From Gammaproteobacteria bacterium (GTDB lineage: Bacteria > Pseudomonadota > Gammaproteobacteria > DSM-16500), in assembly GCA_021324305.1 (NCBI GenBank), contig JAJPJI010000008.1, forward strand, positions 1 through 64,000: a DNA stretch of 64,000 nucleotides, in the 5' to 3' direction. The notes below the pieces were generated by a model that had not been told where the DNA came from, did not search any database, and saw nothing but the letters and a program-made list of their open reading frames with translations. Positions 45,412 to 57,225 of this stretch are shown here, in pieces. Every line of letters begins with the position of its first letter. Positions within the stretch are counted from its first letter, which is position 1. Position numbers and translations under genes: made by a program.

Positions 45412-47394
45412 TCATAATCCCCATACGTACCACGCCAGGAACACAACAATACCCAGCACCATCGCCAGCGCATAATGATAAATGTAGCCTGTCTGCAGCA
45501 AGCGTCCAACCTGTGCGAACCATCGAATTAAACGGCCGGAACCATTCACACAGATACCGTCTATCAGTTTCACATCGCTTACATCATAGAAAGCATGGCC
45601 TGCTTCCTGTGTCCCATGTACAAATACAATCTGGTTAAAATCGTCAAAACCGTATTTACGCACCAGAACCGCATAAATCCACTTAAACCTGTTTTTGAGA
45701 AATTCCGACCAGGCAGGAACACCAGCGGTGAACAGCCAGGCGGTAAAAATACCGGCAATCGCAAGCCAGAAACTCAGTGTTTTGCCTGCTTCCAGCGCCA
45801 TCATGTTGGGCCCATGGTATTCGCCAGATAACTGACTTAAAACGTTATGTTCCGGCAGCACGAAAATGGAATCGCCTAATAATGTGGTATGAGAAAATAT
45901 CATGGGATGAACCATGATCTGTCCTGACACCACACTGGGTATCGCCAGCAAAAGCAACGGCACCAGCACGACCCAGGGCGATTCATGAACATGACCGCGT
46001 AATTTGGGGTTCACCCGTTCTTTGGTGTGAAATGTCATGAACAGGGCCCGGAATGTATAGACTGGAGTGATAAAAGCGCCCGCCAGCACACAGGCATAGG
46101 CATAGCCTGCACCCGGCATATTGCTCATCTTCACCGCATCGATAATGAGATCCTTGGAGTAAAATCCGGAGAAAGGCGGAATAGCGCAAAGAGCCAGCGC
46201 TCCAATTGCAAAAGTCAGGTAAGTCACCGGCATATACTGTGCGAGACCACCCATTTTGCGCATGTCCTGTTCGTGATGCAGCGCAATAATTACAGAGCCG
46301 GCACACAGGAACAATAATGCCTTGAAAAAAGCATGCGTGATCAGATGAAAAATCGCCGCATCATAGGCTGACGCGCCAAGGGCAACAGCCATATAGCCCA
46401 GCTGGGAGATGGTTGAATAGGCGATAACGCGCTTGATATCGTATTGAACGATGGCCACCAGCCCCATAAAGAAGGCGGTGGTACCGCCAATCACCAGGAT
46501 GATGCTTAATGCCGCCGGAGAATACTCAAACAGCGGTGACATGCGCGCCACCATGTATATCCCCGCAGTAACCATGGTCGCGGCATGAATCAATGCAGAA
46601 ATCGGTGTAGGACCTTCCATTGATTCCGGCAGCCAGACATGCAGCGGCACTTGCGCTGATTTACCCATTGCTCCTATAAAAAGCAGCAGACAGATTGCCG
46701 TAATGACAGGCACTTCATGGCCGGGGAAAATCGAGATCATTTTGTTAACCGCATTGGGTGCCTGCTGAAACACGTCGTGATAGGACAAGGTGCCGAAAAA
46801 CATTAATACGGCTGCGGTCGCAAGCAAAAAGCCGATATCGCCGAGACGATTGACGATAAACGCCTTCAGGCTACCGAAATTTGCCGTTTCCCGGTTAAAC
46901 CAGAAGCCGATCAGCAAATAGGAAACCAGCCCCACTCCTTCCCAGCCAAAAAACAGCAGCAGGAAGTTATCCGCGAGAACCAGTATCAGCATGGAAAAGG
47001 TAAACAGTGACACATAACTGAAAAAGCGCATATAACCGGGATCATCAGCCATGTAGCCTATGGTATAGATATGCACCATCAGTGAAATGAACAACACGAT
47101 CATGCACATGGTCGCACTTAAGCGGTCAATCAGGAAAGCGACATCAAAGCGCAGCACACCAGCGGTTGCCCAGGTATACAAACTGTCATCCACTGTGGGA
47201 TGCCCGTTGATCACTATGACTTTGAATAGATAACAGGACAATAAAAACGATATACCGACCAGCGAGACAACAATCGTATTAATCAGCGGCCGGCCGAGGT
47301 TTTTGCCCAGCAATCCGGCAATCAGTGCTCCCGCGAGCGGCAGCAAGGCGATCATCAATGCAATATATAACAGAGGATTTTCCACGTTCATCAT
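45412..47394 (-). CDS. nuoL: NADH-quinone oxidoreductase subunit L
   Basis: Largest antiporter-like complex I subunit, 660 residues with about 16 helices including the long lateral C-terminal helix. Motifs: [51 protein letters not shown] and [19 protein letters not shown]. About 45 residues longer than E. coli NuoL, mostly in the C-terminal region. The ATG overlaps the nuoK stop (ATGA). Confidence 0.96.
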   Translation of the reverse strand: MMNVENPLLYIALMIALLPLAGALIAGLLGKNLGRPLINTIVVSLVGISFLLSCYLFKVIVINGHPTVDDSLYTWATAGVLRFDVAFLIDRLSATMCMIVLFISLMVHIYTIGYMADDPGYMRFFSYVSLFTFSMLILVLADNFLLLFFGWEGVGLVSYLLIGFWFNRETANFGSLKAFIVNRLGDIGFLLATAAVLMFFGTLSYHDVFQQAPNAVNKMISIFPGHEVPVITAICLLLFIGAMGKSAQVPLHVWLPESMEGPTPISALIHAATMVTAGIYMVARMSPLFEYSPAALSIILVIGGTTAFFMGLVAIVQYDIKRVIAYSTISQLGYMAVALGASAYDAAIFHLITHAFFKALLFLCAGSVIIALHHEQDMRKMGGLAQYMPVTYLTFAIGALALCAIPPFSGFYSKDLIIDAVKMSNMPGAGYAYACVLAGAFITPVYTFRALFMTFHTKERVNPKLRGHVHESPWVVLVPLLLLAIPSVVSGQIMVHPMIFSHTTLLGDSIFVLPEHNVLSQLSGEYHGPNMMALEAGKTLSFWLAIAGIFTAWLFTAGVPAWSEFLKNRFKWIYAVLVRKYGFDDFNQIVFVHGTQEAGHAFYDVSDVKLIDGICVNGSGRLIRWFAQVGRLLQTGYIYHYALAMVLGIVVFLAWYVWGL

Positions 47395-47702
47395 CCTTTC
47401 AAGGCGTCAAGTTCTTGTACTTCGATCGATTTGCGTTTTCGATAAAGCACGACCAGGATTGCAAGACCAATTGCCGCTTCACTTGCGGCGACCGTCAGCA
47501 CAAAAAACACAAAAACCTGCCCGACAAAATTATTAAGAAAATAAGAAAACGCGATAAAATTCGTATTCACCGACAAGAGAATCAATTCAATCGACATCAG
47601 CAGAACGATTATGTTCTTGCGGTTCAATATGATCCCGGCGATCCCCAATCCGAACAACAGAGCAGCGACAATCAAATATTCTGTGAGTGATACCATAATC
47701 AT
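47391..47702 (-). CDS. nuoK: NADH-quinone oxidoreductase subunit K
   Basis: 103-residue, three-helix complex I subunit. [19 protein letters not shown] holds the conserved membrane Glu, and [20 protein letters not shown] the second. Overlaps nuoJ and nuoL by four bases each (ATGA), tight translational coupling. ATG 47696, nine bases after AAGG, is an alternative start. Confidence 0.95.
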   Translation of the reverse strand: MIMVSLTEYLIVAALLFGLGIAGIILNRKNIIVLLMSIELILLSVNTNFIAFSYFLNNFVGQVFVFFVLTVAASEAAIGLAILVVLYRKRKSIEVQELDALKG

Positions 47703-48325
47703 GCACCTTCTTGCTTTGGTTCGGGAGGCATTTTTATCAGACGGACACGGTCTTCCGGGCGCACCGCAATCTGGTCGCCTGGATTTTGCACCTTGCGCCG
47801 CAGCGGCGGGCGATGGGTCAGTGTAATCGCGGCAATTATCGCGGCCAGCAGTAACACACCGGCAATTTCAAATGGATAGGCGTATTCGACATACAACATG
47901 GAACCAAGATTATGGATATTGCTGTAGTTCTGCGGCTCAGGCGCAGGTGCAGGCATTTGCGCCAGTCCAAAATATTGCGGGCCTACCGCCGCAATAGTCA
48001 GGCCAATGACCAGCAGGACAATGATCACGCCAAACGGCAGATAACGCACAAAACCGCTTTGTTGATATTCTTTGGTAATATTCAGCATCATGACAACAAA
48101 CAGGAATAATGTCATCACAGCGCCCACATACACCAGTAAAAGAATCAGCGACAGGAATTCCGCACGCAGCGTCATCCAGATCGCTGCCATGGAGAAAAAG
48201 GTAATAACCAGCGACAGCACACTATTCACAGGATTACGCACAGTAATCACCGCAACCGCAGAGCAGACAGCGATGGCTGCAAAGACATAAAAAATAATAT
48301 GCAAGGGCGTTAGAAATTCAGTCAT
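47699..48325 (-). CDS. nuoJ: NADH-quinone oxidoreductase subunit J
   Basis: 208-residue five-helix complex I subunit with [20 protein letters not shown] near the start and [20 protein letters not shown] (conserved Tyr, pi-bulge helix). The C-terminal 35 residues are cytosolic, basic and Pro-rich, longer than in E. coli. Follows nuoI by 75 bases. Confidence 0.95.
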   Translation of the reverse strand: MTEFLTPLHIIFYVFAAIAVCSAVAVITVRNPVNSVLSLVITFFSMAAIWMTLRAEFLSLILLLVYVGAVMTLFLFVVMMLNITKEYQQSGFVRYLPFGVIIVLLVIGLTIAAVGPQYFGLAQMPAPAPEPQNYSNIHNLGSMLYVEYAYPFEIAGVLLLAAIIAAITLTHRPPLRRKVQNPGDQIAVRPEDRVRLIKMPPEPKQEGA

Positions 48326-48400
48326 TCATTCAATCTCTCTATCATGTATCCACTCGTGTCAGATCGCCTGGCGCGCTTCTCGCCGGAGAACTGACGCGTA

Positions 48401-48898
48401 TCACCGATAATTTTTATCCTGATCGCGGTCTTTGGCGATCTGGGCTTCATATTTGTCGCCAATTGCCAATAATTTATCTTTGGTCAGAATATTTTCGCCG
48501 CGGTTTTCGATATGGTAATCCGCCATGTTTGTCAACACGATGGAATCAACCGGGCAGGCTTCTTCACAAAAGCCGCAATATATGCATTTGAATAAATCAA
48601 TTTCATACAGTGTTGTTCTTCTTGATCCATCGGCACGCGGCTCTGCCTCAATTGTAATAGCCAAAGCCGGGCAGACCGCTTCGCATAACTTGCAGGCAAT
48701 ACAGCGTTCTTCGCCGTTTGGATAACGACGCAACGCATGGATTCCGCGGAAACGCGGAGAAGTCGGGGTTTTTTCCTCAGGATATTGAATGGTAAATTTC
48801 TTTCTCCAGAAATATTTACCAGTCAACCGCATCCCGCCGATCAAGTCCCACAGCGAAAATGTTTTTATATACTGCGTTAAACGTCGCCACATACTCAT
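48401..48898 (-). CDS. nuoI: NADH-quinone oxidoreductase subunit I
   Basis: 165-residue ferredoxin-like complex I subunit carrying clusters N6a and N6b. The two 4Fe-4S motifs are [16 protein letters not shown] and [16 protein letters not shown]. An N-terminal amphipathic segment docks it to the membrane arm. Follows nuoH by 24 bases. Confidence 0.96.
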   Translation of the reverse strand: MSMWRRLTQYIKTFSLWDLIGGMRLTGKYFWRKKFTIQYPEEKTPTSPRFRGIHALRRYPNGEERCIACKLCEAVCPALAITIEAEPRADGSRRTTLYEIDLFKCIYCGFCEEACPVDSIVLTNMADYHIENRGENILTKDKLLAIGDKYEAQIAKDRDQDKNYR

Positions 48899-48922
48899 AA
48901 CCTCTACCTAATGCTTATTCTC

Positions 48923-49948
48923 CTAAGCAAACCAGGGGCTCACATGGAATTGTACCGCCAATGCAATCACTATCACCCACACCAGTGTGAGTGGAATAAA
49001 TATCTTCCAGCCCAATCGCATGATTTGATCATAGCGATACCGCGGAAACGTCGCTCTGAACCATAAATAGCAGTACAGGAAAAAGCTGACCTTGATTAAC
49101 AGCCAGAGCGGCCCAGGCACCCAGGCAAACCAGGAATCAAGATACGGTATCCCCTGGAAGGGTGACAGCCAGCCGCCAAGAAACAATAGTGAAATCAGGG
49201 TCGAGATCAACACCATGTTCGCGTATTCAGCAAAGAAAAACAGTGCAAATGTGACCCCTGAATATTCAACATGAAATCCCGCAACCAGTTCAGACTCACC
49301 CTCAGCCACGTCAAAAGGCAAACGGTTGGTTTCAGCAATGCCTGATACCCAGTAAACAATAAACAATGGCAATAATGGCAGCCAATACCAGTGCCAGAAT
49401 CCCCCATTTTGCGCATTGACGATATCCTGAAAATTCAGGGACCCAGCCGCCATCATGACACCTATCAAGGCAAAGCCCATGGAAATTTCATAGGAGATCG
49501 ATTGGGCAGCAGCGCGCAGCGAACCAAAGAGGGCATATTTTGAGTTGGATGCCCATCCAGCGATCATGATTCCATAGACACCCAATGATGACACCGCAAA
49601 TGAATACAGTATCCCGGCATTCAGATTGGCCAGTACCACACCCTGATCAAATGGAATCACTACCCAGCCTATCAGCGCTATCCCGAAACTTAGTGTCGGA
49701 GCAATAATAAACAGAAACCGGTTGGAAGGTGTGGGAACAATAATTTCCTTGGTTAACAGTTTGATAGTATCCGCAAACGGCTGCCAGAAACCCCACGGAC
49801 CAACGCGGTTTGGGCCGATACGCACATGCATGTAACCAATAACCTTGCGCTCAAAATATGTGAGATAAAGCACGATCACCACTAAGCCAATGATGATCGC
49901 CAATATTTTAAGTACGATGATTGCAATTAAAAATATGCTTTCTAACAT
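48923..49948 (-). CDS. nuoH: NADH-quinone oxidoreductase subunit H
   Basis: 341-residue membrane subunit forming much of the quinone channel. Signatures: [40 protein letters not shown] and [20 protein letters not shown]-type acidic loop. Eight helices. Follows nuoG by 11 bases. Confidence 0.96.
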   Translation of the reverse strand: MLESIFLIAIIVLKILAIIIGLVVIVLYLTYFERKVIGYMHVRIGPNRVGPWGFWQPFADTIKLLTKEIIVPTPSNRFLFIIAPTLSFGIALIGWVVIPFDQGVVLANLNAGILYSFAVSSLGVYGIMIAGWASNSKYALFGSLRAAAQSISYEISMGFALIGVMMAAGSLNFQDIVNAQNGGFWHWYWLPLLPLFIVYWVSGIAETNRLPFDVAEGESELVAGFHVEYSGVTFALFFFAEYANMVLISTLISLLFLGGWLSPFQGIPYLDSWFAWVPGPLWLLIKVSFFLYCYLWFRATFPRYRYDQIMRLGWKIFIPLTLVWVIVIALAVQFHVSPWFA

Positions 49949-49959
49949 ATCTCACCTTA

Positions 49960-52326
49960 TCAAACCTTGTGTATCTCTACTTCGCCAAACAAGTCGCCCA
50001 GCTGCCTGGTGGCGGCAATGCCTCCGGCGATCCATGCTGAATCAATGGAAATGCATGAATCCAGTTGCACAGTCAGCTGCGCCTCGCCATGCTGCTGTCT
50101 GACAGAAACACGGTCACCATCCTGTAAATTCAGTTTTCTGCCGGTCTCAGGATGCAAGCGCACCATGGACACATCACCTTCCATAATGGTTTGCGCTTCC
50201 TGTAATGGCTGAGCCCGGCGTACCAGACTGTCGAGAGCATAGATCGGCACTTCACCAACCCGCATTAGTTTTACCTTGCTTCTTGTCATTAAAGAAAAAT
50301 CCGGGGAAACAGTCGAACGTTTTTCGGAGACCGGCATTTTTTCAATGATGGTTTTTATTTCGTGTCTGATCTGTTCGGAACTTTCGTAATCAAATCCGTC
50401 GAGGTGCAGGAAATTGCCGAGCACACGCAGGATTTTCCAGCCTGGGCGCGATGCGGCATAGGACTTGGCAACACCATTGAAACTCTGCCACTCACCAGCA
50501 GCGTTGATGAAAGTGCCAGATGTCTCAGTGAATGGAGCCATTGGCAGAATAACATCCGCATGTGCCTCAATCACGGGATTACGATACATGGACAGGGCAA
50601 CCACAAATTGTGCCTGCTTTAATGCTTCCGTCGCGACTATCGGATTTGCGCAATCGAGATCCGGCTCCACATTCAGTAACAAATATGCCTTACGCGGCTT
50701 ATGCAGCATGGCATAAGCATCCAGTCCGGTGTGGTTAATGGGAGAACCGCCAACATGACGGTGTGGAATGGCACCGGCCAGCCAGCCGCCGGCCGTATTT
50801 GCGCCGCTGGTCAACCAGCCAACTCTGGCATTGGTCAATTGTGCGATCTTTTGCGCCAGATAACGGATGCCTGAGGCTTGCGGATGATGCATTGCCAGGG
50901 CGCCAAGCAAGATACAGCCGTGCTGTTTGCCCTGCAGCTGCTGTGCAATTGCTCGTGCTGTGTCATCAACCTGCACGTCTGCAAATTCAGGCGCCGCCTG
51001 ACTATCCAGTGCCTTGACAATCGCCGCGAGTCCATCAAGCATGTGCTGCGGCGCAATGATTTTTTTCGCTGTCACTCTGAAGTTGAATTTGTAATCTACT
51101 GGATTAACGACAGTAATCGACGCGCCTTTTAACGATGCCTTGCGCAGCCGCGTAGCCGCCAACGGCTGTTCTTTTTGCAGATTGGATCCGATGAGAAGCA
51201 CTGCGTCACATGACTCAATATCCGCTATCGACATTCCGAGACCGGGATAAACAGGCATGAAAGCCTGATCCTGTGTATCGGTTTCACGCAGACGGTGGTC
51301 TACATGCGGACTGCCCAGTCCGCGCACAATTTTTTGCAATAAATAAAATTCTTCCAGCGTTGAATTCGGTGAAGCAAGCGCTCCCAGTTTGTCGTTTCCG
51401 TGTTGAGCAATGGCATCCTGCAAACCGCGCGCAGCCGCCTCAAACGCCTCCTGCCATTCGACCGCACGCCACACACCTTCGGTCTTCGCCATGGGTTCTT
51501 CGAGACGCTCGGGATGATAAAGTCCCGTATAGCTGAAACGATCACGATCGGCAATCCAGGTCTGATTGATTGCCGTATTTTCACGCGACACAACGCGCAT
51601 CACTTTGCCATAGCGCGTATGAATATTCAGATTCGAACCCAAGCAATCATGCGGACTGATACTCGGCGCCTGATCCAGTTCCCAAGCACGCGCAGTGAAT
51701 CGATACGGCCTGGACGTCAGCGCGCCTACCGGACAAATATCAATAATATTGCCGGATACTTCTGACTTAATGGCATGTTCAACAAACGTTGTGACTTCTT
51801 CATGTTCACCGCGATAAGTCATGCCCAGTTCACGCAAACCGGCAATTTCGTCGCCAAACCGGATGCAGCGTGTACACAAGATGCAGCGAGTCATTTCAGT
51901 GGCAATCAGCGGGCCGAGATTTTCATCAGCGACCGAGCGCTTGCATTCATCGTAGTGTGAAGCCGGTGATCCGAATCCCATGGAAAGGTCTTGCAGTTCA
52001 CATTCACCGCCCTGGTCGCAGATAGGACAATCCAGCGGGTGATTGATCAGCAGGAATTCCATCACCGCACGCTGCGCCGCCAGTGTTTTTGGCGATTTGG
52101 TAAAAATCTTCATCCCGGGCATGACAGGTGTCGCGCAGGCGGGAACCGCCTTGGGGGATTTCTCCATTTCAACCAGGCACATGCGGCAGTTCGCAGGAAT
52201 AGACAAATGTTTGTGATAGCAAAACCGCGGTATATAGATTCCCGCTTCATCTGCTACCTGAATCACGGTCTGGTTCGGCTTTGCAGTCAGCTTTTGTCCA
52301 TCAATTTCAATTTCAATATCAGCCAT
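49960..52326 (-). CDS. nuoG: NADH-quinone oxidoreductase subunit G
   Basis: 788 residues. The N-terminal 2Fe-2S domain has IPRFCYHKHLSIPANCRMCL. The His-ligated N5 and the N4 cluster regions follow (HPLDCPICDQGGECELQDLS; CILCTRCIRFGDEIAG), then the molybdopterin-oxidoreductase-like domain with TRYGKVMRVVSREN. Shorter than E. coli NuoG (about 908). The ORF opens at 52353 inside nuoF; ATG 52326, two bases after the nuoF stop, gives the usual MADIEIEIDG start. Confidence 0.95.
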   Translation of the reverse strand: MADIEIEIDGQKLTAKPNQTVIQVADEAGIYIPRFCYHKHLSIPANCRMCLVEMEKSPKAVPACATPVMPGMKIFTKSPKTLAAQRAVMEFLLINHPLDCPICDQGGECELQDLSMGFGSPASHYDECKRSVADENLGPLIATEMTRCILCTRCIRFGDEIAGLRELGMTYRGEHEEVTTFVEHAIKSEVSGNIIDICPVGALTSRPYRFTARAWELDQAPSISPHDCLGSNLNIHTRYGKVMRVVSRENTAINQTWIADRDRFSYTGLYHPERLEEPMAKTEGVWRAVEWQEAFEAAARGLQDAIAQHGNDKLGALASPNSTLEEFYLLQKIVRGLGSPHVDHRLRETDTQDQAFMPVYPGLGMSIADIESCDAVLLIGSNLQKEQPLAATRLRKASLKGASITVVNPVDYKFNFRVTAKKIIAPQHMLDGLAAIVKALDSQAAPEFADVQVDDTARAIAQQLQGKQHGCILLGALAMHHPQASGIRYLAQKIAQLTNARVGWLTSGANTAGGWLAGAIPHRHVGGSPINHTGLDAYAMLHKPRKAYLLLNVEPDLDCANPIVATEALKQAQFVVALSMYRNPVIEAHADVILPMAPFTETSGTFINAAGEWQSFNGVAKSYAASRPGWKILRVLGNFLHLDGFDYESSEQIRHEIKTIIEKMPVSEKRSTVSPDFSLMTRSKVKLMRVGEVPIYALDSLVRRAQPLQEAQTIMEGDVSMVRLHPETGRKLNLQDGDRVSVRQQHGEAQLTVQLDSCISIDSAWIAGGIAATRQLGDLFGEVEIHKV

Positions 52327-52328
52327 GG

Positions 52329-53606
52329 TTAACTTCTCGTCTCTGGCAGGCATTCGCCATGTTCAACATGGTAAACAAATTCATCATAAAAATGCTTCAG
52401 ACATCCGCCTACCGGCCACGCGGCGGCTTCACCGAATGCACAAATTGTCCTGCCTTCAATATTTTTGGCAGCACGGCGCAGGGTTTCGATGTCTTCTTTT
52501 GTACCGCGTCCGCTTTCAATGTCATGGGTCAGGCGGTATAACCAGCCTGTGCCCTCACGGCAAGGGGTACACTGACCGCAGGATTCATGCATATAAAATC
52601 TGGAAATACGCTGTAACAATTTCACAATACAGACTGTCTCATCCAGCACAATGACCGCACCAGAACCGAGTCCTGAACCAGCTTTTTGCACAGAGTCAAA
52701 ATCCATGTCCAGTGTCATCATGATATCAGCAGGCAGGATGGGCATGGATGATCCGCCCGGAATAACCGCTTTCAGCTTGTGGCCATTGCGTACTCCACCG
52801 GCAAGCGCAAGCAAGTCCTTGAATGGCGTACCTAAAGGCACTTCATAATTTCCGGGCTTGTTCACGTGCCCTGTTACAGAAAAAATCTTGCAGCCGCCGT
52901 TATTGGGTTTACCCAGACCCAGAAACCACTCCGAGCCTTTTTCCATGATGACAGGAATGGACGTATAGGTTTCTGTATTGTTAATCGTGGTTGGACGTCC
53001 ATAGAGACCGCGTCCGGCGGGAAACGGCGGTTTATTACGCGGCAGGCCGCGCTTGCCTTCCAGTGACTCCATCAATGCAGTTTCTTCGCCGCATATGTAG
53101 GCGCCCGCGCCCAGATGCGAAAACAAATCAAAATCAAAACCGGAGTCGAGAATATTGCGGCCAATCATCCCGATGCGGCGCGCTTCATCAAGCGCCGCCT
53201 CGAACCGTTCATAGCATTCCCAATACTCGCCGCGGATATAGTTGTACCCAACTGAAGCTCCCATGGCATAAGCACCAATTGCCATCCCTTCGATCAACTG
53301 GTGTGGATTAAAGCGCAGAATATCACGGTCCTTGCAAGTACCCGGCTCACCTTCATCTGAATTACAGAGAATATATTTTTGTCCAGGCATGTCCCGGCGG
53401 ATAAAACTCCACTTGAGACCTGTGGGAAAGCCGGCGCCGCCTCGTCCGCGCAAGGCAGATACCTTGACTGCTTCAACCACTTTTTCGGGAGGGATTTTTT
53501 CGCGCAGTATTTTCTTCCACTGTTCGTAACCGCCTATGCTGAGGTACGTTTCCAGCGTCCATGGCTTGTCCAGGTGCAACGTACGAAAACAGATGTCATT
53601 GGCCAT
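52329..53606 (-). CDS. nuoF: NADH-quinone oxidoreductase subunit F
   Basis: 425-residue subunit that binds NADH and FMN and holds cluster N3. Motifs: [18 protein letters not shown] (NADH/FMN), [18 protein letters not shown], and [18 protein letters not shown] (three of four N3 cysteines). Directly follows nuoE by nine bases. Confidence 0.97.
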   Translation of the reverse strand: MANDICFRTLHLDKPWTLETYLSIGGYEQWKKILREKIPPEKVVEAVKVSALRGRGGAGFPTGLKWSFIRRDMPGQKYILCNSDEGEPGTCKDRDILRFNPHQLIEGMAIGAYAMGASVGYNYIRGEYWECYERFEAALDEARRIGMIGRNILDSGFDFDLFSHLGAGAYICGEETALMESLEGKRGLPRNKPPFPAGRGLYGRPTTINNTETYTSIPVIMEKGSEWFLGLGKPNNGGCKIFSVTGHVNKPGNYEVPLGTPFKDLLALAGGVRNGHKLKAVIPGGSSMPILPADIMMTLDMDFDSVQKAGSGLGSGAVIVLDETVCIVKLLQRISRFYMHESCGQCTPCREGTGWLYRLTHDIESGRGTKEDIETLRRAAKNIEGRTICAFGEAAAWPVGGCLKHFYDEFVYHVEHGECLPETRS

Positions 53607-53615
53607 GTTTATACC

Positions 53616-54125
53616 TCATTTTAACGCAGTTAAAATCTCATCGATTTTTTCGGGTGTGAGATTTTCATAATATTTTTTGCCAATCTGGCACACTGGCGGC
53701 GCGATACATGCGCCCAGGCATTCCACTTCCCTAAGGGTGAATTTACCGTCAGCGGTTGTTTCATTGAGAGCAATGCCCAGCCGTTTTTTGAGATGCTCAA
53801 CAACTTTCTCCGCGCCATTCAGGGAGCAGGAAATATTGGTACAAACATCAATGACGTGCCGTCCCACCGGATCCAGATGATACAGCGAGTAAAAAGTAGC
53901 AACTTCATAGACAGCGATTTTTGGCATGTCCAGGTACTCAGCAACAGCATCCATTGCCTCAACTGAAAGATATCCGCCATTTTCATGCTGCACGACGCGC
54001 AAGGCTTCAAAAACGCCTGAACGCTTTTGTTCAGGCGGGTAACGCAAATTCCACTTGTCGATATGTTCACGGATAGCGGGAGAAAGGATAAATTTTTTCT
54101 TCTCGTTCATGTTGTTCTCATTCAT
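53616..54125 (-). CDS. nuoE: NADH-quinone oxidoreductase subunit E
   Basis: 169-residue thioredoxin-like 2Fe-2S subunit (cluster N1a). Cysteines sit in VCTNISCSLNGAEKVVEHL and in VECLGACIAPPVCQIGKKYY. Its start codon overlaps the nuoD stop (TAATG). Works with NuoF and NuoG as the NADH dehydrogenase module. Confidence 0.96.
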   Translation of the reverse strand: MNENNMNEKKKFILSPAIREHIDKWNLRYPPEQKRSGVFEALRVVQHENGGYLSVEAMDAVAEYLDMPKIAVYEVATFYSLYHLDPVGRHVIDVCTNISCSLNGAEKVVEHLKKRLGIALNETTADGKFTLREVECLGACIAPPVCQIGKKYYENLTPEKIDEILTALK

Positions 54126-55423
54126 TAGCGGTCAATCTCCCCAAATACAATGTCCAGACTGGAAAGAACCGCAACAACGTCAGCAATCATATGCCCGCGA
54201 ATCAATTCATTTAACCCGGCCAGATGCGGAAAGCCTGCTGCACGGACTTTCAGCCGATAGGGCTTGTTTGCACCATCTGAAACAAGATAAACACCAAACT
54301 CGCCTTTTGGATGCTCGACAGCCGCATAGGCTTCGCCCTCCGGCACATTGTAACCTTCGGTCATATTCTTGAAATGATGAATTAACGCTTCCATGCTGAT
54401 TTTCATTTCTTCGCGAGGAGGCGGAGCAATTTTGTAATCATCAATCATCACAGGGCCCGGGTTTTTGCGCAGCCATTCCACACACTGACGAATGATACGG
54501 TTTGACTGGCGCATTTCATTCACGCGGACAAGATAGCGGTCGTAGCAGTCACCATTGGTACCGACAGGGATATCGAAATCCATTTTGTCATAGACTTCAT
54601 AAGGCTGTTTCTTGCGCAAGTCCCACGCGACACCCGAACCACGCAACATAGGGCCAGTAAATCCCAGGGCGATTGCCCGTTCCGGCGAAATAATCCCGAT
54701 ATCAACCGTACGTTGTTTCCAGATACGATTATTGGTCAGCAGGCTTTCATATTCATCAACCAGGCCAGGAAACCGTTCGGTAAAATCCCAGATGAAATCA
54801 AGCAACGAACCCTGACGATTGTCATTCAGTTTGGCGACTTCTTTGGCATTGTGCCATTTCGATGGCTTGAATTGCGGCATCTTGTCGGGCAAATCCCGAT
54901 ATACACCGCCGGGGCGATAGTAAGTTGCGTGCATGCGCGCGCCTGACACAGCTTCGTAGCAATCAAGCAAATCCTCGCGCTCACGAAAGCAGTATAGAAA
55001 TACCGCCATGCCGCCGTTATCCAGACTGTGTGCCGCCAGCCACAACAGATGGTTCAGTATGCGGGTGATTTCATCAAACATGACACGGATATACTGCGCG
55101 CGCAGCGGCGGGGTGATCCCAAGTAATTTTTCGATAGCGAGCACATAGCCATGCTCGTTACACATCATGGACACGTAATCGAGACGATCCATATATCCAA
55201 TGGTATGATTGAAAGGCTTGTTTTCGGCCAGCTTTTCAGTTGCACGATGCAGCAATCCCACATGCGGATCAGCACGCACAATGGTTTCACCATCCACTTC
55301 CAGAATCAGACGCAACACACCATGCGCCGCGGGATGCTGAGGACCAAAGTTAAATACATAATTCCGGATTTCCGGTGTCTGGTCAGCCGTCACCCCGGAA
55401 ATTGAATTCTCATTATTTTGCAT
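54125..55423 (-). CDS. nuoD: NADH-quinone oxidoreductase subunit D
   Basis: 432-residue quinone-site subunit. [20 protein letters not shown] carries the His that contacts the quinone headgroup; later [35 protein letters not shown] and the C-terminal DIVFGEIDR follow. Separate from nuoC, unlike the fused nuoCD of E. coli. The ORF opens at 55444, but ATG 55423 has AGGGAGAG seven bases upstream and was chosen; it overlaps nuoC by 11 bases. Confidence 0.96.
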   Translation of the reverse strand: MQNNENSISGVTADQTPEIRNYVFNFGPQHPAAHGVLRLILEVDGETIVRADPHVGLLHRATEKLAENKPFNHTIGYMDRLDYVSMMCNEHGYVLAIEKLLGITPPLRAQYIRVMFDEITRILNHLLWLAAHSLDNGGMAVFLYCFREREDLLDCYEAVSGARMHATYYRPGGVYRDLPDKMPQFKPSKWHNAKEVAKLNDNRQGSLLDFIWDFTERFPGLVDEYESLLTNNRIWKQRTVDIGIISPERAIALGFTGPMLRGSGVAWDLRKKQPYEVYDKMDFDIPVGTNGDCYDRYLVRVNEMRQSNRIIRQCVEWLRKNPGPVMIDDYKIAPPPREEMKISMEALIHHFKNMTEGYNVPEGEAYAAVEHPKGEFGVYLVSDGANKPYRLKVRAAGFPHLAGLNELIRGHMIADVVAVLSSLDIVFGEIDR

Positions 55424-56105
55424 GGGAGCTCTCTCCCTGTTCATTCAGATAGCGATTATCATGGCGTATCACTTTGGGCTCAAGCACGCGCGCGTCGATG
55501 CTGACAGGCTCATAGACAACGCGTTTCAATTTGGCGTCGTAACGAGCTTCGACTTTGCCTATCAACGGAAAGTCCTTGCGGAAGGGATGGCCGACAAAAC
55601 CATAATCGGTCATGATGCGGCGTAAATCAGGATGCCCTCTGAACAGGATACCAAACAGGTCGAATACTTCACGTTCATACCAGTTCGCTGACGGCCAGAT
55701 GTCCATTACTGAATCGACCATCAATTCTTTTTCATCCGGAATATAAACCCGCAAACGCACCCGATGGTTTTTGGTCAATGAGAGCAGATGATAAACAACC
55801 GCAAACCGGCAAGGCTTGGCCGCTGATTCACGCATCAAATCTCTTGTGACACCACGGCCAAATCCGGTCGCTGTTGTCTTTTCTGTCTGCCAGTCATCCA
55901 GACCATAGTGCAGATAATCCACACCGCAGACATCGACCAACAATTTGAATTCAAAATCAGCATCATCACGCAGTATGCGGCAGATATCGAGAAGGTGTTC
56001 CGGCTTGACTTCCACCGTAAGCTGGCCGAATGCAACCGTTGCATTCTCAATCCATGCCGAGAAACGTGAATGGATTTGTGTGCAGAGAACATTCACATCA
56101 GTCAT
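55413..56105 (-). CDS. nuoC: NADH-quinone oxidoreductase subunit C
   Basis: 230-residue hydrophilic subunit at the peripheral-arm interface. Signature [20 protein letters not shown] followed by [20 protein letters not shown] and [12 protein letters not shown]. Encoded separately from nuoD with a short overlap. Follows nuoB by ten bases. Confidence 0.96.
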   Translation of the reverse strand: MTDVNVLCTQIHSRFSAWIENATVAFGQLTVEVKPEHLLDICRILRDDADFEFKLLVDVCGVDYLHYGLDDWQTEKTTATGFGRGVTRDLMRESAAKPCRFAVVYHLLSLTKNHRVRLRVYIPDEKELMVDSVMDIWPSANWYEREVFDLFGILFRGHPDLRRIMTDYGFVGHPFRKDFPLIGKVEARYDAKLKRVVYEPVSIDARVLEPKVIRHDNRYLNEQGESSHAK

Positions 56106-56115
56106 ACCGATACCC

Positions 56116-56592
56116 CTATCGTTCTATCTTTTTATTTCGGCGTATTTTATTTTGCAACTGGATGATGCCATACATTAATGCTTCTGCGGTTGGCGGACAT
56201 CCTGGCACATAAACATCAACCGGCACGATTCGATCGCAACCGCGCACAACTGAATAAGAATAATGGTAGTAGCCGCCGCCATTTGCGCATGAACCCATGG
56301 AAATGACCCAGCGGGGTTCCGCCATCTGGTCGTAGACTTTACGGAATGCAGGAGCCATTTTATTGCATAACGTCCCAGCGACGATCATGAGATCTGACTG
56401 GCGGGGACTGGGACGAAAGATGACGCCGAAACGGTCGAGATCATAGCGTGAAGCGGCGGAATGCATCATTTCAACCGCGCAGCAAGCCAGCCCAAAACTC
56501 AACGGCCAGAGAGAACCAGAGCGCGCCCAGTTGAAGACATTCTCAACCGTGGTCACATAAAACCCTGGTTTCATCAAATCACTTATTCCCAT
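56116..56592 (-). CDS. nuoB: NADH-quinone oxidoreductase subunit B
   Basis: 158-residue subunit carrying cluster N2, the last electron donor to quinone. Ligands: the adjacent cysteines in [19 protein letters not shown], then [19 protein letters not shown] and [17 protein letters not shown]. Start at ATG 56592 ([10 protein letters not shown]) has GGGG seven bases upstream. It overlaps the nuoA end by ten bases; the longer start at 56613 is less likely. Confidence 0.96.
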   Translation of the reverse strand: MGISDLMKPGFYVTTVENVFNWARSGSLWPLSFGLACCAVEMMHSAASRYDLDRFGVIFRPSPRQSDLMIVAGTLCNKMAPAFRKVYDQMAEPRWVISMGSCANGGGYYHYSYSVVRGCDRIVPVDVYVPGCPPTAEALMYGIIQLQNKIRRNKKIER

Positions 56593-56939
56593 TCCAGAGC
56601 CCCTTTTTTCCACTCGTAGATGAAACCCACCGCGAGCAAACCCAGGAAAATACCCATGACGATCATGCCAGTCCAGCCAAGCTCACGAAAAACAACCGCC
56701 CATGGGACCAAAAATGCGGTTTCAAGATCGAAGATAACAAAGAGAATGGCTACGAGATAATAACGCACATCAAAAGGAGCACGCGCGTCATCAAATGATT
56801 CAAAACCACATTCATAGGCAGAAAGTTTTTCTGGATTAGGCCGCTTTGGACCAAGAAGATATCCCAGCACAGGAGCAACCAGACCCACTCCCAAGCCGAT
56901 AATCATAAAGATTAATACTGGCAAGTAATTTTGTAGCAA
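56583..56939 (-). CDS. nuoA: NADH-quinone oxidoreductase subunit A (TTG start)
   Basis: Three-helix membrane subunit lining the quinone channel with NuoH. Motifs: [20 protein letters not shown] and [15 protein letters not shown]. The open frame begins at an ATG (56972) with no ribosome-binding site. A TTG at 56939 lies four bases after AAGGAGAG and yields [11 protein letters not shown], matching the usual NuoA N-terminus, so 118 residues is preferred. First gene of the 14-gene operon. Confidence 0.93.
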   Translation of the reverse strand: MLQNYLPVLIFMIIGLGVGLVAPVLGYLLGPKRPNPEKLSAYECGFESFDDARAPFDVRYYLVAILFVIFDLETAFLVPWAVVFRELGWTGMIVMGIFLGLLAVGFIYEWKKGALEWE

Positions 56940-57004
56940 CCCACTCTCCTTACGTAAACATTGGGTCGTCATTGCGACAAATACCCGGATGACTGCGCCG
57001 GTTT

Positions 57005-57010
57005 ATTATA
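57005..57010 (-). promoter_or_regulatory. Candidate nuo operon promoter (-10 element)
   Basis: On the minus strand a perfect TATAAT, 66 bases before the nuoA TTG. Upstream ATGACG is a poor -35 at wider than ideal spacing. It lies between tRNA-Leu and nuoA, so nuo can be expressed independently of tpiA-secG. Confidence 0.45.
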
Positions 57011-57126
57011 CACGAATCTTTCATTAACGCGTCATGTTTGCCTCGCCCACGGGCGAAACTTAAGAAATCACACCCATCCCGCGATTCACAGGAGAGGAAG
57101 CATTCTTAAGTTGGCTTTGTTTTTTA

Positions 57127-57208
57127 TGCCGACGGACGGACTCGAACCGTCACAGCTTGCGCCACTACCACCTCAAAGTAGCGTGTCTACCAATTCCACC
57201 ACGTCGGC
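57127..57208 (-). tRNA. tRNA-Leu (GAG)
   Basis: Minus-strand cloverleaf. The acceptor GCCGACG pairs with CGTCGGC, with discriminator A. The anticodon stem CTACT/GGTAG encloses loop TTGAGGT with anticodon GAG. A long variable arm, expected for Leu, is present. The T arm is GACGG-TTCGAGT-CCGTC. The CCA end is not encoded. It sits between secG and nuoA, as in many gammaproteobacteria. Confidence 0.93.
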
Positions 57209-57225
57209 TTATTCAATCTTCTCTC